25,429 nt of DNA from an uncultured Butyricicoccus sp. (GTDB lineage Bacteria > Bacillota > Clostridia > Oscillospirales > Butyricicoccaceae): the NCBI GenBank assembly GCA_959018045.1, contig CAUEJN010000011.1:1-25429 (forward strand), written 5' to 3'. Positions 1 through 6,573 of this stretch are shown piece by piece. The notes beneath the pieces were generated by a model that worked only from the letters and a program-made list of their open reading frames with translations, ran no database searches and was not told where the DNA came from. Positions within the stretch are counted from its first letter, which is position 1; each line of letters starts with the position of its first letter. Both the position numbers and the translations under genes were made by a program.

Positions 1-243
1 GAGCTGATCTGCGGCTTCATGGATATGGCGGACGAGTATCTCGCGGGCGCGGGCTGCGTCCGCGAGGCCAGCCCATCCATGTACGATATCATCTGCTATG
101 CGATGACGCTGAATCTGTATGACGGCCGCGCGTCCGACGCGCAGCAGGCCGCAGAGAGCGTGCCGAAGATCGCCCGGCAGTTTTTGACGCAGCTCAAGCT
201 GCGGTGCAATTACGGAGGTGCGGCCGATGGTTCGGGCGGGTGA
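1..243 (+). CDS. Head-tail connector protein, gp6-like (5' partial)
   Basis: The frame is open from base 1, so the N-terminus lies outside the window; 80 residues are visible. The pattern of an acidic helix, a short loop ending in SPSMYD and a hydrophobic helix with LNLYDGR is typical of the HK97 gp6/SPP1 gp15 adaptor family, whose members form a ring under the portal and prepare it for the closure protein. It is the first of four tightly packed connector genes and overlaps the next by 17 bases, which fits translational coupling. The function rests on this short pattern plus perfect context (head closure, neck and tail-terminator genes follow). Confidence 0.75.
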   Translation, partial: ELICGFMDMADEYLAGAGCVREASPSMYDIICYAMTLNLYDGRASDAQQAAESVPKIARQFLTQLKLRCNYGGAADGSGG

Positions 244-823
244 GATGCGTGAGCGCGTGACCATCCTGACCCTCGCCGAAAAGGCGGACAAGACGGGCTG
301 GGAATGGATCGAGACCAGGACCACTTGGGCAAAGGTCGAAAAGACCGGCAAGCGCAGCCTGTTCTCCACGGTCGGCGCGGGGCGCGAGGAATGGCGCGCC
401 ACCATGCGGCAGCAGCCCTTGACGCTGCATCAGGCGCTGCGCTGGCGCGGGCACTTCCTGTTCCTCTCCGACCTGACCTGTCCCGACCGCGGCCACATGG
501 AGGCATCGACTGCCATGATCGAGCCGGTGACCGGCACGGTGCGCCGCACCAAGGTCGAGAAGAACGCCCTCAATAACCCCTCGCTGACCACCGAGCAGGT
601 GCTCAGCTTCCCGGTCTGCCTGACCGAGAAATACGAGGGCTTTACCCAGGGCGACACGCACGATACCACCACGCTGACCTATGTGGCGATCTGTCCTAAG
701 ACGGTGCAGCTGCGCGCGGGTGAGGTCGTGACGCTCGGCGGGGACAAATTCCGTGTTCAAATTGGACACGAGCTGTCGGAGTACAAAAACGAGTACGAGA
801 TCACCCGGGAGGAGGATACCTGA
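227..823 (+). CDS. Head closure (head-tail joining) protein, possibly two-domain
   Basis: 198 aa. Residues about 4-90 (start RAGEMRERVTILTL, then TTWAKVEKTG and a hydrophobic RGHFLFLSDL strand) resemble the Phage_H_T_join family (HK97 gp7/SPP1 gp16), which plugs the connector after DNA packaging. Residues about 125-198 form a second beta-rich unit ending GDKFRVQIGHELSEYKNEYE, resembling the C-terminus of XkdH/YqbH-type closure proteins. Known relatives are usually about 110-130 aa, so this looks like an insertion or fusion. I chose the ATG at 227, 8 bases after GGAGG (214-218), over the GTG at 218, which lies inside that ribosome site. The stop overlaps the next start (TGATG). Confidence 0.75.
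   Translation: MVRAGEMRERVTILTLAEKADKTGWEWIETRTTWAKVEKTGKRSLFSTVGAGREEWRATMRQQPLTLHQALRWRGHFLFLSDLTCPDRGHMEASTAMIEPVTGTVRRTKVEKNALNNPSLTTEQVLSFPVCLTEKYEGFTQGDTHDTTTLTYVAICPKTVQLRAGEVVTLGGDKFRVQIGHELSEYKNEYEITREEDT
752..770. promoter_or_regulatory. Palindromic operator-like site, copy 1
   Basis: CGTGTTCAAATTGGACACG: 9-base arms around a central A with one T/G mismatch. It lies inside the 3' end of the head closure gene. A site differing only at the central base is at 16179-16197, and related sites are at 9946-9962 and 21250-21266. The shared palindrome suggests a protein-binding site used several times in the genome; the binding protein is unknown. Confidence 0.5.
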
Positions 824-1281
824 TGGCAGACGGTGCGCGCGATCTCCGACGGCTGGCGAATCTGTTTGATGCAGAGGTGCGCCGCAAACGCGCCGACCAG
901 CGCGCCATCCATGAGCGGCTGGGCGCGCGCATGCAGGCAGGCGTGCGCGGGCAGATCCGCGGCCGCATCAACGATGCACATGGGACGGTAGCTGGCTGGC
1001 AGGAAAAGTACATCGGTTCGGGCGGCGGATATGCCGCTGTCCGCCCGACCAATTCCTCCAGCGGGCCGGACAGCCCCGGCGCGATCACGAATTATCTGGA
1101 AAACGGCCACGCACGGCGCAGGCCGAGCGGGCGCGCCAAGCGGTACCGCCCCCGCATCAAGGTGCTGTACGTCAATGGCCGCGGCTTTTACAGCGCGGTA
1201 CGTCCGTCGCTTGCCCGCATGCTGCAAAGCGAGGTCACGCGCTGGGGCGATGAAGTAGCCACACGACTGGGAGGCAAGTGA
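823..1281 (+). CDS. Neck / tail completion protein (HK97 gp10-like, XkdI position)
   Basis: 152 aa, very basic in the first 50 residues (RDLRRL, RRKRADQ, RMQAGVRGQIRGR), with a glycine-rich loop (GSGGGYAAV) and a conserved-looking tail NGRGFYSAVRPSLARML. Small basic proteins with this layout, between head closure and tail terminator, are the gp10-like neck proteins that finish the connector before tail joining. The start ATG overlaps the upstream stop (TGATG at 821-825) behind a GGAGGA ribosome site. Family assignment is by pattern and synteny; confidence is moderate. Confidence 0.65.
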   Translation: MADGARDLRRLANLFDAEVRRKRADQRAIHERLGARMQAGVRGQIRGRINDAHGTVAGWQEKYIGSGGGYAAVRPTNSSSGPDSPGAITNYLENGHARRRPSGRAKRYRPRIKVLYVNGRGFYSAVRPSLARMLQSEVTRWGDEVATRLGGK

Positions 1282-1740
1282 ATGCTGACAGTAAAAGAAA
1301 TCATGGACGGGGTGAACACCATCCTCGTCCGGCTGTACCCTGACCGGACGGTGTATACCGACGTCATCCCGGAGAAGTTTGAACGACCGAGCTTTTTCCT
1401 GCGGCCGGAGGGCCGCAAGGTCACGTCCCGCACCGTGGGCGTGGTCGAGGTGGAGCAGATGGTCACCGTGCAGTGCATTGACGAGGTCGGCGACCGCTAC
1501 GAGACCGAGACCGCGCGGCTGTATGAGGTGACCGAGACCCTGACCGCTGCATTTTTGCAGCGCGGCGCGCTCGTCTGCGGCGACCGCAGGCTGACAGCCG
1601 ACCGTATTGATATATCGCGTTCGCTCGACGTGGCGGACGTGACCATCACCGTAATCTATGAAGACGACCGCCCGGCTGCGCCGGAGACACAGCCGCTCAT
1701 CGAGTCTGTGTCGCTGGGCACCGCGCCGAAGGAGGCTTAA
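1282..1740 (+). CDS. Tail terminator family protein (DUF6838/XkdJ-like)
   Basis: 152 aa. The N-terminus (helix with IMDGVNTIL, then TVYTDVIPEKFERPSFFL) and the strand pattern MVTVQCIDE...TVIYEDDRP match the tail-terminator family found just upstream of sheath genes in PBSX-like phages. These proteins cap the finished tail tube and sheath and dock them to the neck. The ATG follows the previous stop directly, with a GGGAGG-type ribosome site inside the upstream gene. The C-terminal 25 residues are Pro/Glu-rich and probably flexible. Confidence 0.75.
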   Translation: MLTVKEIMDGVNTILVRLYPDRTVYTDVIPEKFERPSFFLRPEGRKVTSRTVGVVEVEQMVTVQCIDEVGDRYETETARLYEVTETLTAAFLQRGALVCGDRRLTADRIDISRSLDVADVTITVIYEDDRPAAPETQPLIESVSLGTAPKEA

Positions 1741-1745
1741 CATAT

Positions 1746-2801
1746 ATGGGATTACCCTCTATTGATATTACATTCCAGACCGCCGCGCAGGTCACGATCG
1801 CGATGGGCGACAAGGGCTATGTCGGCCTGATCGTGCGCGATACGCAGGAGGCAGGCGCGCATTACCTGACGCGCGCGTCCAAGATTCCGTCCACGCTGAC
1901 GGAGGACAACAAAGCGTACATCGAACGCGCCTTTCTGGGCTACGTCAACCCGCCCAAGGCGGTGTATCTGTACGTCACGGGTGCAGAGGACACCAACCTC
2001 GCGGAAGCTCTGGCGTATTTCGCCACGCAGGAGGTGGACTACCTGTGCGGCCCGCCCGACCTGACCTCAACCGAGGCGCAGGCGATGGTAACCTGGCTCA
2101 AGGAGCGCCGCGAGGCGCACAGCCACATCAAGTGCGTGCTGCCCGAGATGGTGGCGGACTACGATCCGGTCGTGGATTTCGATGCAGACGGCATGACCGA
2201 CGGCACCGAAACCTATACGGCTGCCGAATACTGCTCGCGTATTGCGGGCATTCTGGCGGGCACGCCGTGGACGATGTCCGCGACCTATGCGCCGCTGCCC
2301 GAGCTGACCGACATCACCCGGCTGGACAAGGAGGACGCGGATGCCGCGATCGACGCGGGCAAGCTGATCCTGATCCACGACGGGCGGCAGGTCAAGATCG
2401 CCCGCGCGGTAAATTCGCTGACCACCACCACGCTCGACCACGGGCCGATCTTCCAGAAGATCAAGGCGCTCGAGGTCATCGACCGCGTGGACGCGGATTT
2501 CCGCGCGACCATCGAGGACACGTTCATCGGCAAGTACGCCAACAGCTACGACAACCGCATGCTGCTGGTCACGGCCGGCCGCAACTACTTCCACGAGCTG
2601 GAGGAGGCGGGCATCCTGCTGGAGGGCGGTTCCTCGCTCGACATCGACACCGAAGCGGTGCGCGACTACCTGGGCACCGCAGGCGATGAGATGGAGGATG
2701 AGGAGCTGCGCCACGCGGACACCGGCTCACATGTGTTCCTCATCGGCTCGTTCACGATCCTCGACGCGATCGAGGACGTGACCATTAGAATCACGGTATA
2801 A
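1746..2801 (+). CDS. xkdK: Contractile tail sheath protein (XkdK family)
   Basis: 351 aa, the usual size for compact PBSX-type sheaths. The N-terminus PSIDITFQTAAQVTIAMGDKGYV and the C-terminal half, with VNSLTTTT, a KIKALEVIDRVDADFRATIEDTFIGKY-type region and the closing strand IEDVTIRITV, are typical of the Phage_tail_sheath family. Sheath subunits wrap the tail tube and contract to drive it through the envelope. This identifies the phage as a myovirus or contractile particle. It is followed by an unusual 208-base structured gap instead of the tight packing seen elsewhere. Confidence 0.93.
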   Translation: MGLPSIDITFQTAAQVTIAMGDKGYVGLIVRDTQEAGAHYLTRASKIPSTLTEDNKAYIERAFLGYVNPPKAVYLYVTGAEDTNLAEALAYFATQEVDYLCGPPDLTSTEAQAMVTWLKERREAHSHIKCVLPEMVADYDPVVDFDADGMTDGTETYTAAEYCSRIAGILAGTPWTMSATYAPLPELTDITRLDKEDADAAIDAGKLILIHDGRQVKIARAVNSLTTTTLDHGPIFQKIKALEVIDRVDADFRATIEDTFIGKYANSYDNRMLLVTAGRNYFHELEEAGILLEGGSSLDIDTEAVRDYLGTAGDEMEDEELRHADTGSHVFLIGSFTILDAIEDVTIRITV

Positions 2802-2990
2802 ACCGTATAGGGGGCTTCCAAAGCCCCCTATATACAAAAGGCAGTTCCGATGAAACTGCCTTTTGATACCCGAAGGACGCCGTCCAAGACGGCTGGGTCG
2901 GGGTATCAAAACGCAGGTACACGCCCCGCGTTTTGATGCAAACCGCGGGGCGGTTTGCTGGTTGAATGCGCGCTGCGCGCGAGGCGCAGC
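2793..2990 (+). other. Ladder of overlapping hairpins between sheath and tube genes
   Basis: This 208-base gap holds successive inverted repeats: ACGGT/ACCGT around the sheath stop (2793-2806); a 12-bp stem 2806-2817/2821-2832; an 11-bp stem 2836-2846/2854-2864; an 11-bp stem 2861-2871/2901-2911 enclosing 2879-2884/2888-2893; a 10-bp stem 2905-2914/2928-2937; a 9-bp stem 2922-2930/2944-2952; an 8-bp stem 2938-2945/2951-2958; and a 7-bp stem 2972-2978/2984-2990. Neighbouring stems share arms, so several are mutually exclusive. I see no convincing ORF or promoter here. It could be a terminator or attenuator adjusting sheath/tube ratio, a processing or stability element, or a structured RNA. Confidence 0.7.
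2836..2864 (+). terminator. Terminator-like hairpin after sheath gene
   Basis: A perfect 11-bp stem (AAAAGGCAGTT / AACTGCCTTTT) with a 7-base loop. The 3' arm ends in TTTT. The same TTTT is also the 5' arm of the next stem (2861-2911), so folding one would exclude the other. It could give partial termination between sheath and tube. Confidence 0.5.
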
Positions 2991-3009
2991 AGATAAGGAG
3001 GTTTTTTAT

Positions 3010-3453
3010 ATGAGCCAAAGCATGGATTCGGCTGCGCGCGTCATTTCCGGCACGCACGGCCAGGCTTGGATGGACGACGACCTGTGCGGCGAGACGCTCG
3101 GCTTACAGGCCAAGGTCGCCGTCAACAAAGAGGACGTGGCCATGTGCGGTCAGTTCATGGTGGACAGCAAGGCCATGAGCGCCAAGGGCACGGGCACGAT
3201 CCGTTTCCACAAGGTAAACTCGCGCATGGCGATCAAGATGAGCGACAACCTGAAGAACGGCAGGGACACGCGTGTCAAGCTGATCTCCAAGCTGGACGAC
3301 CCTGACGCCTACGGCGCGGAACGCGTGGTCATCTACGACGCGTCCTTTGACGACCTGACGCTCGCCGACTGGGAAGCCGCGGCAAAGGGCCAGATCGAAT
3401 GCCCGTTTACATTCACGCGCTGGGACTACCTCGATTTGATCCAGCCCAGATAA
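3010..3453 (+). CDS. xkdM: Tail tube protein (XkdM family)
   Basis: 147 aa, standard for XkdM tail tubes. It begins with a hydrophilic SGTHGQAWMDD segment, then the family-typical VNKEDVAMCGQFMVDSKAM, KGTGTIRFHKVNSRM and a final FTFTRWDYLDLIQPR. Subunits polymerise into the inner tube on the tape measure. The start at 3010 is set by AAGGAGG (2995-3001); the frame is open upstream to 2863 but that stretch is the hairpin region. The strong ribosome site fits one of the most abundant virion proteins. Confidence 0.92.
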   Translation: MSQSMDSAARVISGTHGQAWMDDDLCGETLGLQAKVAVNKEDVAMCGQFMVDSKAMSAKGTGTIRFHKVNSRMAIKMSDNLKNGRDTRVKLISKLDDPDAYGAERVVIYDASFDDLTLADWEAAAKGQIECPFTFTRWDYLDLIQPR

Positions 3454-3466
3454 GGAGGATACCGAA

Positions 3467-3877
3467 ATGGCAGAGAAAAAGGAAAACCGTACGCCGACCA
3501 CGGTGGAAAAGCTGCTCGGCGTATGCACCCGCGCGCCGCAGGAGCAGCTGCTGCGCTTCAAGAGCTGGACGGACGCGGACGGCGAGCCGGTCGTGTTCCG
3601 CATCCGCGAGCTGAGCTACAACAAGGTGCGCGAGATCCAGGACATGAACCTCGGCAACAACGCGGGATTCACCGCGGCGATCATCACAGCGGGCGTTGTC
3701 GAACCCAACCTGCGCGATGAGCGCCTGCAAAAGGCGGTGGGCGCGGTCACGCCGTATGAAGTGGTTTACAAGATGCTGCGCGCGGGTGAGGTCGCGGATC
3801 TGCAGGCGGCGATCGAAAAGCTGTCCGGCTACCGCGGCTCGACCCTGCAGATTCTGGCGGGCATCGAAAAAAACTGA
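3467..3877 (+). CDS. xkdN: Tail assembly chaperone, short form (XkdN-like)
   Basis: 136 aa. The N-terminal TTVEKLLGVCTRAPQEQL and core RELSYNKVREIQDM match the XkdN-like family, the functional counterpart of lambda gpG: it coats the tape measure during tail assembly and is absent from virions. The gene ends in GAA AAA AAC TGA, which contains the heptamer A AAA AAC (3868-3874) exactly in phase for -1 slippage just before the stop. Some ribosomes should therefore continue into the next frame (to 4083) and make a longer GT-like form. An AAGGAGG-type site precedes the ATG. Confidence 0.9.
   Translation: MAEKKENRTPTTVEKLLGVCTRAPQEQLLRFKSWTDADGEPVVFRIRELSYNKVREIQDMNLGNNAGFTAAIITAGVVEPNLRDERLQKAVGAVTPYEVVYKMLRAGEVADLQAAIEKLSGYRGSTLQILAGIEKN
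3868..3874 (+). promoter_or_regulatory. -1 programmed frameshift slippery heptamer A AAA AAC
   Basis: A run of seven A followed by C, with zero-frame codons AAA (3869-3871) and AAC (3872-3874) immediately before TGA (3875-3877). This fits the X XXY YYZ rule and sits where tail-chaperone genes across tailed phages shift frame. After slippage, reading resumes with CTG at 3874 and stays open to 4081. Confidence 0.88.
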
Positions 3878-4083
3878 GAGAGGACGACGAGACGTTTTTG
3901 ATGTACCTGCTTTTCAAGCAGCATCACGTCTTGCCGTCCGACTATCTGAAACTGCCGCCCGGTGAACGGCTGGTGCTGCAAGCGTTTGCGCTGGCCGAGT
4001 GCCTGCCCAAGACGCTGGAGGGCATCCGCTGGCGGGCGGAAAGCGAGCGCATGAGCTGGAAGGAGGCGGGGCTGGATGCCTGA
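3874..4083 (+). CDS. Tail assembly chaperone, -1 frame extension (T domain)
   Basis: Reading from the slip point gives LREDDETFLMYLLFKQHHV and on to a stop at 4081-4083, 69 residues. Fused to the short form this is a product of about 205 aa, equivalent to lambda gpGT. The T domain in this system binds the tube protein while the G part binds the tape measure. There is no credible ribosome site for independent initiation at the ATG 3901 or TTG 3898, which supports frameshift expression. The end overlaps the tape-measure start (4076) by 8 bases. Confidence 0.85.
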   Translation: MREDDETFLMYLLFKQHHVLPSDYLKLPPGERLVLQAFALAECLPKTLEGIRWRAESERMSWKEAGLDA

Positions 4084-6199
4084 TGTATCGATTGCACTGA
4101 GCGCGAAGGACAATTTCTCGCAGACGCTCCGCAAACTGGCCAGCGCAGCCAATACCAGTGTAAACGATGTGGACGCGCTCCAGAAAAGCCTGACCAAGCT
4201 GAATAACACCCGGGCAAACCTCAAGCTTGACCTGTCCCGCGCCAAAAGCGAGCTGCGCGAAGCCGAGAAGCGCTTCAAGGCGACCGGCGATGCGGCCGAC
4301 GAGCTGGCGCTCAAGGACAAACAGATCGAGTTTGACAACCTAACCAGCCAGCTCAAGGCGGTATCTTCGAGCGCACAGGCCGCTGAAAAGAACATGATGT
4401 CGCTGGCAGGCACGAACAGCAAGCTGTCCAACCGCGCGACCAGCAGTAAGTCCATGCTCAGCTCACTGGGCTCGGCGCTGGCGACCGCGGGCTTCGGCGA
4501 TATGCTGAGCGGCAGCCTGTCGCAGGCAGGCGGCGCGTTGCTCGGCTCCTATTTCGGCACGAGCAACGGCGCAGCAGTAGAATCCCTTTTAAGCGGAACA
4601 ATTTCTGGAGCGACGATGGGAGCTGCAGCCGGGTCAATCATCCCGGGTGTCGGCACTGCGATCGGCGCTGCCGTGGGCGGCGCGATCGGCGCAGTGTCCG
4701 GCGGCATCGAGGCAGTAACACAGAAGTTTGAGGAAGCGGACGAGGCTTTCAAAAGCTATGTGCAAGAACAATATAATGCTGTGCAGGAGCGGCGCGCGGA
4801 AGAACTGTCCAGCGGCAGCTCGATTGCTGGCAGCCGTGAACAGACGCAGATGGCCTTTGCGAAGGCGCTTGGCGGCGACGAGGCTGCGGACGCCTACCTC
4901 GAGCAGGTGCGCGAGATGGCTTCCCGCACCAACTACACCTACGACGAGATCACGGGCTATACCAAGCAGCTGCTCAACTCTTACGACCCGTCTGAGATCT
5001 TCGAGGTCTTGGGCGACCTGTCCGACGCGACAGCCGGCTTGAACCTCAACAGCTCGGATGTCTCGCTGTGGGTGTCCGGCCTGAACCGCATGCGCATCAC
5101 GGACAAAGCCACGATGGAGTATCTCAACTACTTCTCCGAACGCGGCCTGAACGTGTACGAGGCGCTGAGCGAGGCGCTCGGCGTGCAGGAGAGCGCGGTG
5201 CAGGAGCTGGTTTCCGATGGCAAGGTAAGCGGTACGACTGCCGCAGACGCAATCCTTGACTATATTGGAGAACTCTACGGCGGCTTATCTGACAAACTGG
5301 CCGGAAGCTATGAAGGGCTAATGGCCAATATAGAGGATATGAACGCCGACCTTGATGCGGCAATGGGTGATGCCCACAATGAGGCGCGAAAGCCTGCATT
5401 GGAAGAGCAGCTTGCATGGCTCGATGGCGATGCTGGTGACAAAATGGCCGATCTCAATGCGCAGATCGGAGAGATGCAGGCTAATTTGGAAAATCTTCAG
5501 GAGCAAAATTACCGTGATGTATTTAACGGTATGTTCAACGGCATTATCCCTGAAGATATGGACGCACAAATCGCCGCCCAAGTTGAAGAACTGCATCAGA
5601 AGTATAAAGAAGCGTGGGAAACGATAGGAAGCGCAACAGCTTCCGACGCCGAAGTGCTTGAAGCGCAGGCGCAGCTGACAACGGCAAAAGGTGAAGCTGA
5701 GGCATTGGCATACAGTGCATACATGATGTCAGACGGCGTTGATATAGCAACTCAGGCCAATGTGGCCTTGGCAGAGGGCATAGCGGCAGGCTCTGGCGAC
5801 GCATACAGGAATGCGGGACTTACCTTGTCGCAAACTTTATCTCAAGGTATTGTTGCTGGCTGGGAGGCAAATAAACCTGTGCTTTCGGCTCCGACCATAC
5901 AGAGTCCGACGATGTCATTTTCTGATGACACAGTTATCCGTATCGCCGGCGACGGCAAACCGAGCGCCATCGGCGAGAACCGCGTACCGCGCGACAACAC
6001 CCTGTATCTGCTCCATGAGGGCGAGCGGGTGCTGACCGCGCGCGAGGCGCGCGCCGCTGACCGAAAGGAAAGCGGCGGCAATGTGGTTGTCAACATGGGC
6101 GGCAGCTATACCGTCCGGCAGGACAGCGACATCGACGCGATCGCGGAAGCGGTCGCCGCCCGTGTCCTCGCGGCGAAGCGCACACTGCGCCCACGCTGA
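4076..6199 (+). CDS. Tail tape measure protein
   Basis: 707 aa, rather short, implying a short tail. Residues 1-110 are heptad-like helices (LQKSLTKLNNT, SELREAEKRF). Residues about 131-210 are a Gly/Ala-rich hydrophobic stretch (SGATMGAAAGS, GTAIGAAVGGAIGAVSGG) typical of tape measures. Then come long charged helices and a C-terminal part with HEGERVLTAREA and VVVNMGGSYTVR. It sets tail length and is ejected ahead of DNA. GGAGG (4062-4066) precedes the ATG. Bases about 5240-5940 are visibly lower in GC than the flanks, suggesting a recombined central segment. Confidence 0.9.
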   Translation: MPDVSIALSAKDNFSQTLRKLASAANTSVNDVDALQKSLTKLNNTRANLKLDLSRAKSELREAEKRFKATGDAADELALKDKQIEFDNLTSQLKAVSSSAQAAEKNMMSLAGTNSKLSNRATSSKSMLSSLGSALATAGFGDMLSGSLSQAGGALLGSYFGTSNGAAVESLLSGTISGATMGAAAGSIIPGVGTAIGAAVGGAIGAVSGGIEAVTQKFEEADEAFKSYVQEQYNAVQERRAEELSSGSSIAGSREQTQMAFAKALGGDEAADAYLEQVREMASRTNYTYDEITGYTKQLLNSYDPSEIFEVLGDLSDATAGLNLNSSDVSLWVSGLNRMRITDKATMEYLNYFSERGLNVYEALSEALGVQESAVQELVSDGKVSGTTAADAILDYIGELYGGLSDKLAGSYEGLMANIEDMNADLDAAMGDAHNEARKPALEEQLAWLDGDAGDKMADLNAQIGEMQANLENLQEQNYRDVFNGMFNGIIPEDMDAQIAAQVEELHQKYKEAWETIGSATASDAEVLEAQAQLTTAKGEAEALAYSAYMMSDGVDIATQANVALAEGIAAGSGDAYRNAGLTLSQTLSQGIVAGWEANKPVLSAPTIQSPTMSFSDDTVIRIAGDGKPSAIGENRVPRDNTLYLLHEGERVLTAREARAADRKESGGNVVVNMGGSYTVRQDSDIDAIAEAVAARVLAAKRTLRPR

Positions 6200-6212
6200 G
6201 GGCAAAACAAAA

Positions 6213-6230
6213 GCCGCCCCGGAGGGCGGC
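6213..6230 (+). terminator. Hairpin after tape measure gene
   Basis: GCCGCCC (6213-6219), CGGA tetraloop, GGGCGGC (6224-6230), 13 bases after the tape-measure stop. There is no good U-run, so this may be a weak terminator or RNA-stability hairpin. It separates the tail operon from the promoter that begins at 6236. Confidence 0.5.
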
Positions 6231-6235
6231 GGACA

Positions 6236-6265
6236 TAGACAAAGAACGACAGCGTATGCTATAAT
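6236..6265 (+). promoter_or_regulatory. Rightward sigma-A-type promoter of small-peptide locus
   Basis: TAGACA (6236-6241), 18-base spacer, TATAAT (6260-6265), with an extended -10 TGC just upstream. Transcription would start near 6272. Strong promoters are otherwise absent from the late operon, so this marks an independently transcribed unit. Confidence 0.75.
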
Positions 6266-6299
6266 CTGTGTGGACGCTGTTACATATGGCGGTCAGCCC
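6236..6299 (+). repeat. Left arm of 64-bp imperfect inverted repeat (promoter + leader)
   Basis: This arm contains the promoter at 6236-6265, then GGACGCTGTTACA (6272-6284) and TCAGCCC (6293-6299). The same elements in the same order occur on the opposite strand at 6463-6526, so both convergent transcripts would begin with nearly the same leader. Confidence 0.75.
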
Positions 6300-6341
6300 A
6301 CCTTTTCCCCGCGCATTATACCGCGAGGGGAGGTGATGCGA

Positions 6342-6416
6342 ATGTGGAAAAAGGCTTTGCAGCTTTTGTTTTGCGCGGCAATTTTGCTTTGCGCAATGTC
6401 CATAAAAGCGTGTTGA
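6342..6416 (+). CDS. 24-aa hydrophobic peptide, candidate type I toxin
   Basis: The peptide starts MWKKALQLLF, then a hydrophobic Leu/Ala/Cys segment, ending SIKAC: two Lys at the N-terminus followed by one possible membrane helix. AGGGGAGG (6326-6333) lies 8 bases before the ATG at 6342; an in-frame ATG at 6336 is too close. The leader CCCCGCG...CGCGAGGGG (about 6307-6329) can pair with and mask this ribosome site. It has its own promoter, and a convergent promoter on the other strand would make an RNA antisense to its 3' end. I do not recognise the sequence family; the toxin role is inferred from architecture. Confidence 0.6.
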   Translation: MWKKALQLLFCAAILLCAMSIKAC

Positions 6417-6492
6417 CCGCTCGGCTGGCCCCGAACGGTCAACTTGTGTTGATACCAAATAAGGGCTGATTGCTGTAACAGCGTCCCTTTGT
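6400..6492 (-). ncRNA. Putative antisense RNA to the small peptide mRNA
   Basis: A strong leftward promoter at 6499-6526 would start an RNA near 6492 that runs over the end of the 24-aa ORF. It would contain the shared leader GGACGCTGTTACA and the hairpin 6412-6419/6436-6443 (GTTGACCG/CGGTCAAC, with inner TCGG/CCGA), which could stop transcription from either side. No ORF with a ribosome site is seen in it. The end points are estimates. Confidence 0.55.
6412..6443. terminator. Shared bidirectional hairpin of peptide/antisense pair
   Basis: 8-bp outer stem GTTGACCG (6412-6419)/CGGTCAAC (6436-6443), with inner stem TCGG (6421-6424)/CCGA (6431-6434). The peptide stop codon lies inside the outer stem. 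The sequence after it is T-rich on both strands (TTGTGTT rightward, ACGCTTTTA leftward), consistent with a shared weak terminator. Confidence 0.55.
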
Positions 6493-6526
6493 ATAGATAT
6501 TATATCATACACCCCGTCTTTGTCAA
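6463..6526 (-). repeat. Right arm of 64-bp imperfect inverted repeat (promoter + leader)
   Basis: This is the mirror copy of 6236-6299, again 64 bases long. It carries the leftward promoter, then GGACGCTGTTACA (6486 to 6474) and TCAGCCC (6469 to 6463). Compensating small gaps separate the conserved blocks, so it is an old duplication rather than a fresh one. Confidence 0.75.
6499..6526 (-). promoter_or_regulatory. Leftward strong promoter (antisense RNA)
   Basis: On the minus strand: TTGACA (6526-6521), 16-base spacer, TATAAT (6504-6499), with an extended -10 (TGATATAAT). Both hexamers match consensus fully. It faces left against the late operon and converges on the promoter at 6236. Confidence 0.8.
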
Positions 6527-6573
6527 GCAAGGCAGAGACGGGGCTTTTATTTTGGGGAAAGGAGGGCGAAACC

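Noticed and set aside
757..1743. Minus-strand frame of 328 codons over neck and terminator genes
   Set aside because: Shadow of three rightward genes; no ribosome site.
2852..2934. Small ORF (about 28 codons) in the hairpin region, starting MKLPFDTR
   Set aside because: No ribosome site, and its codons coincide with the arms of the inverted repeats, so the structure explains the sequence better.
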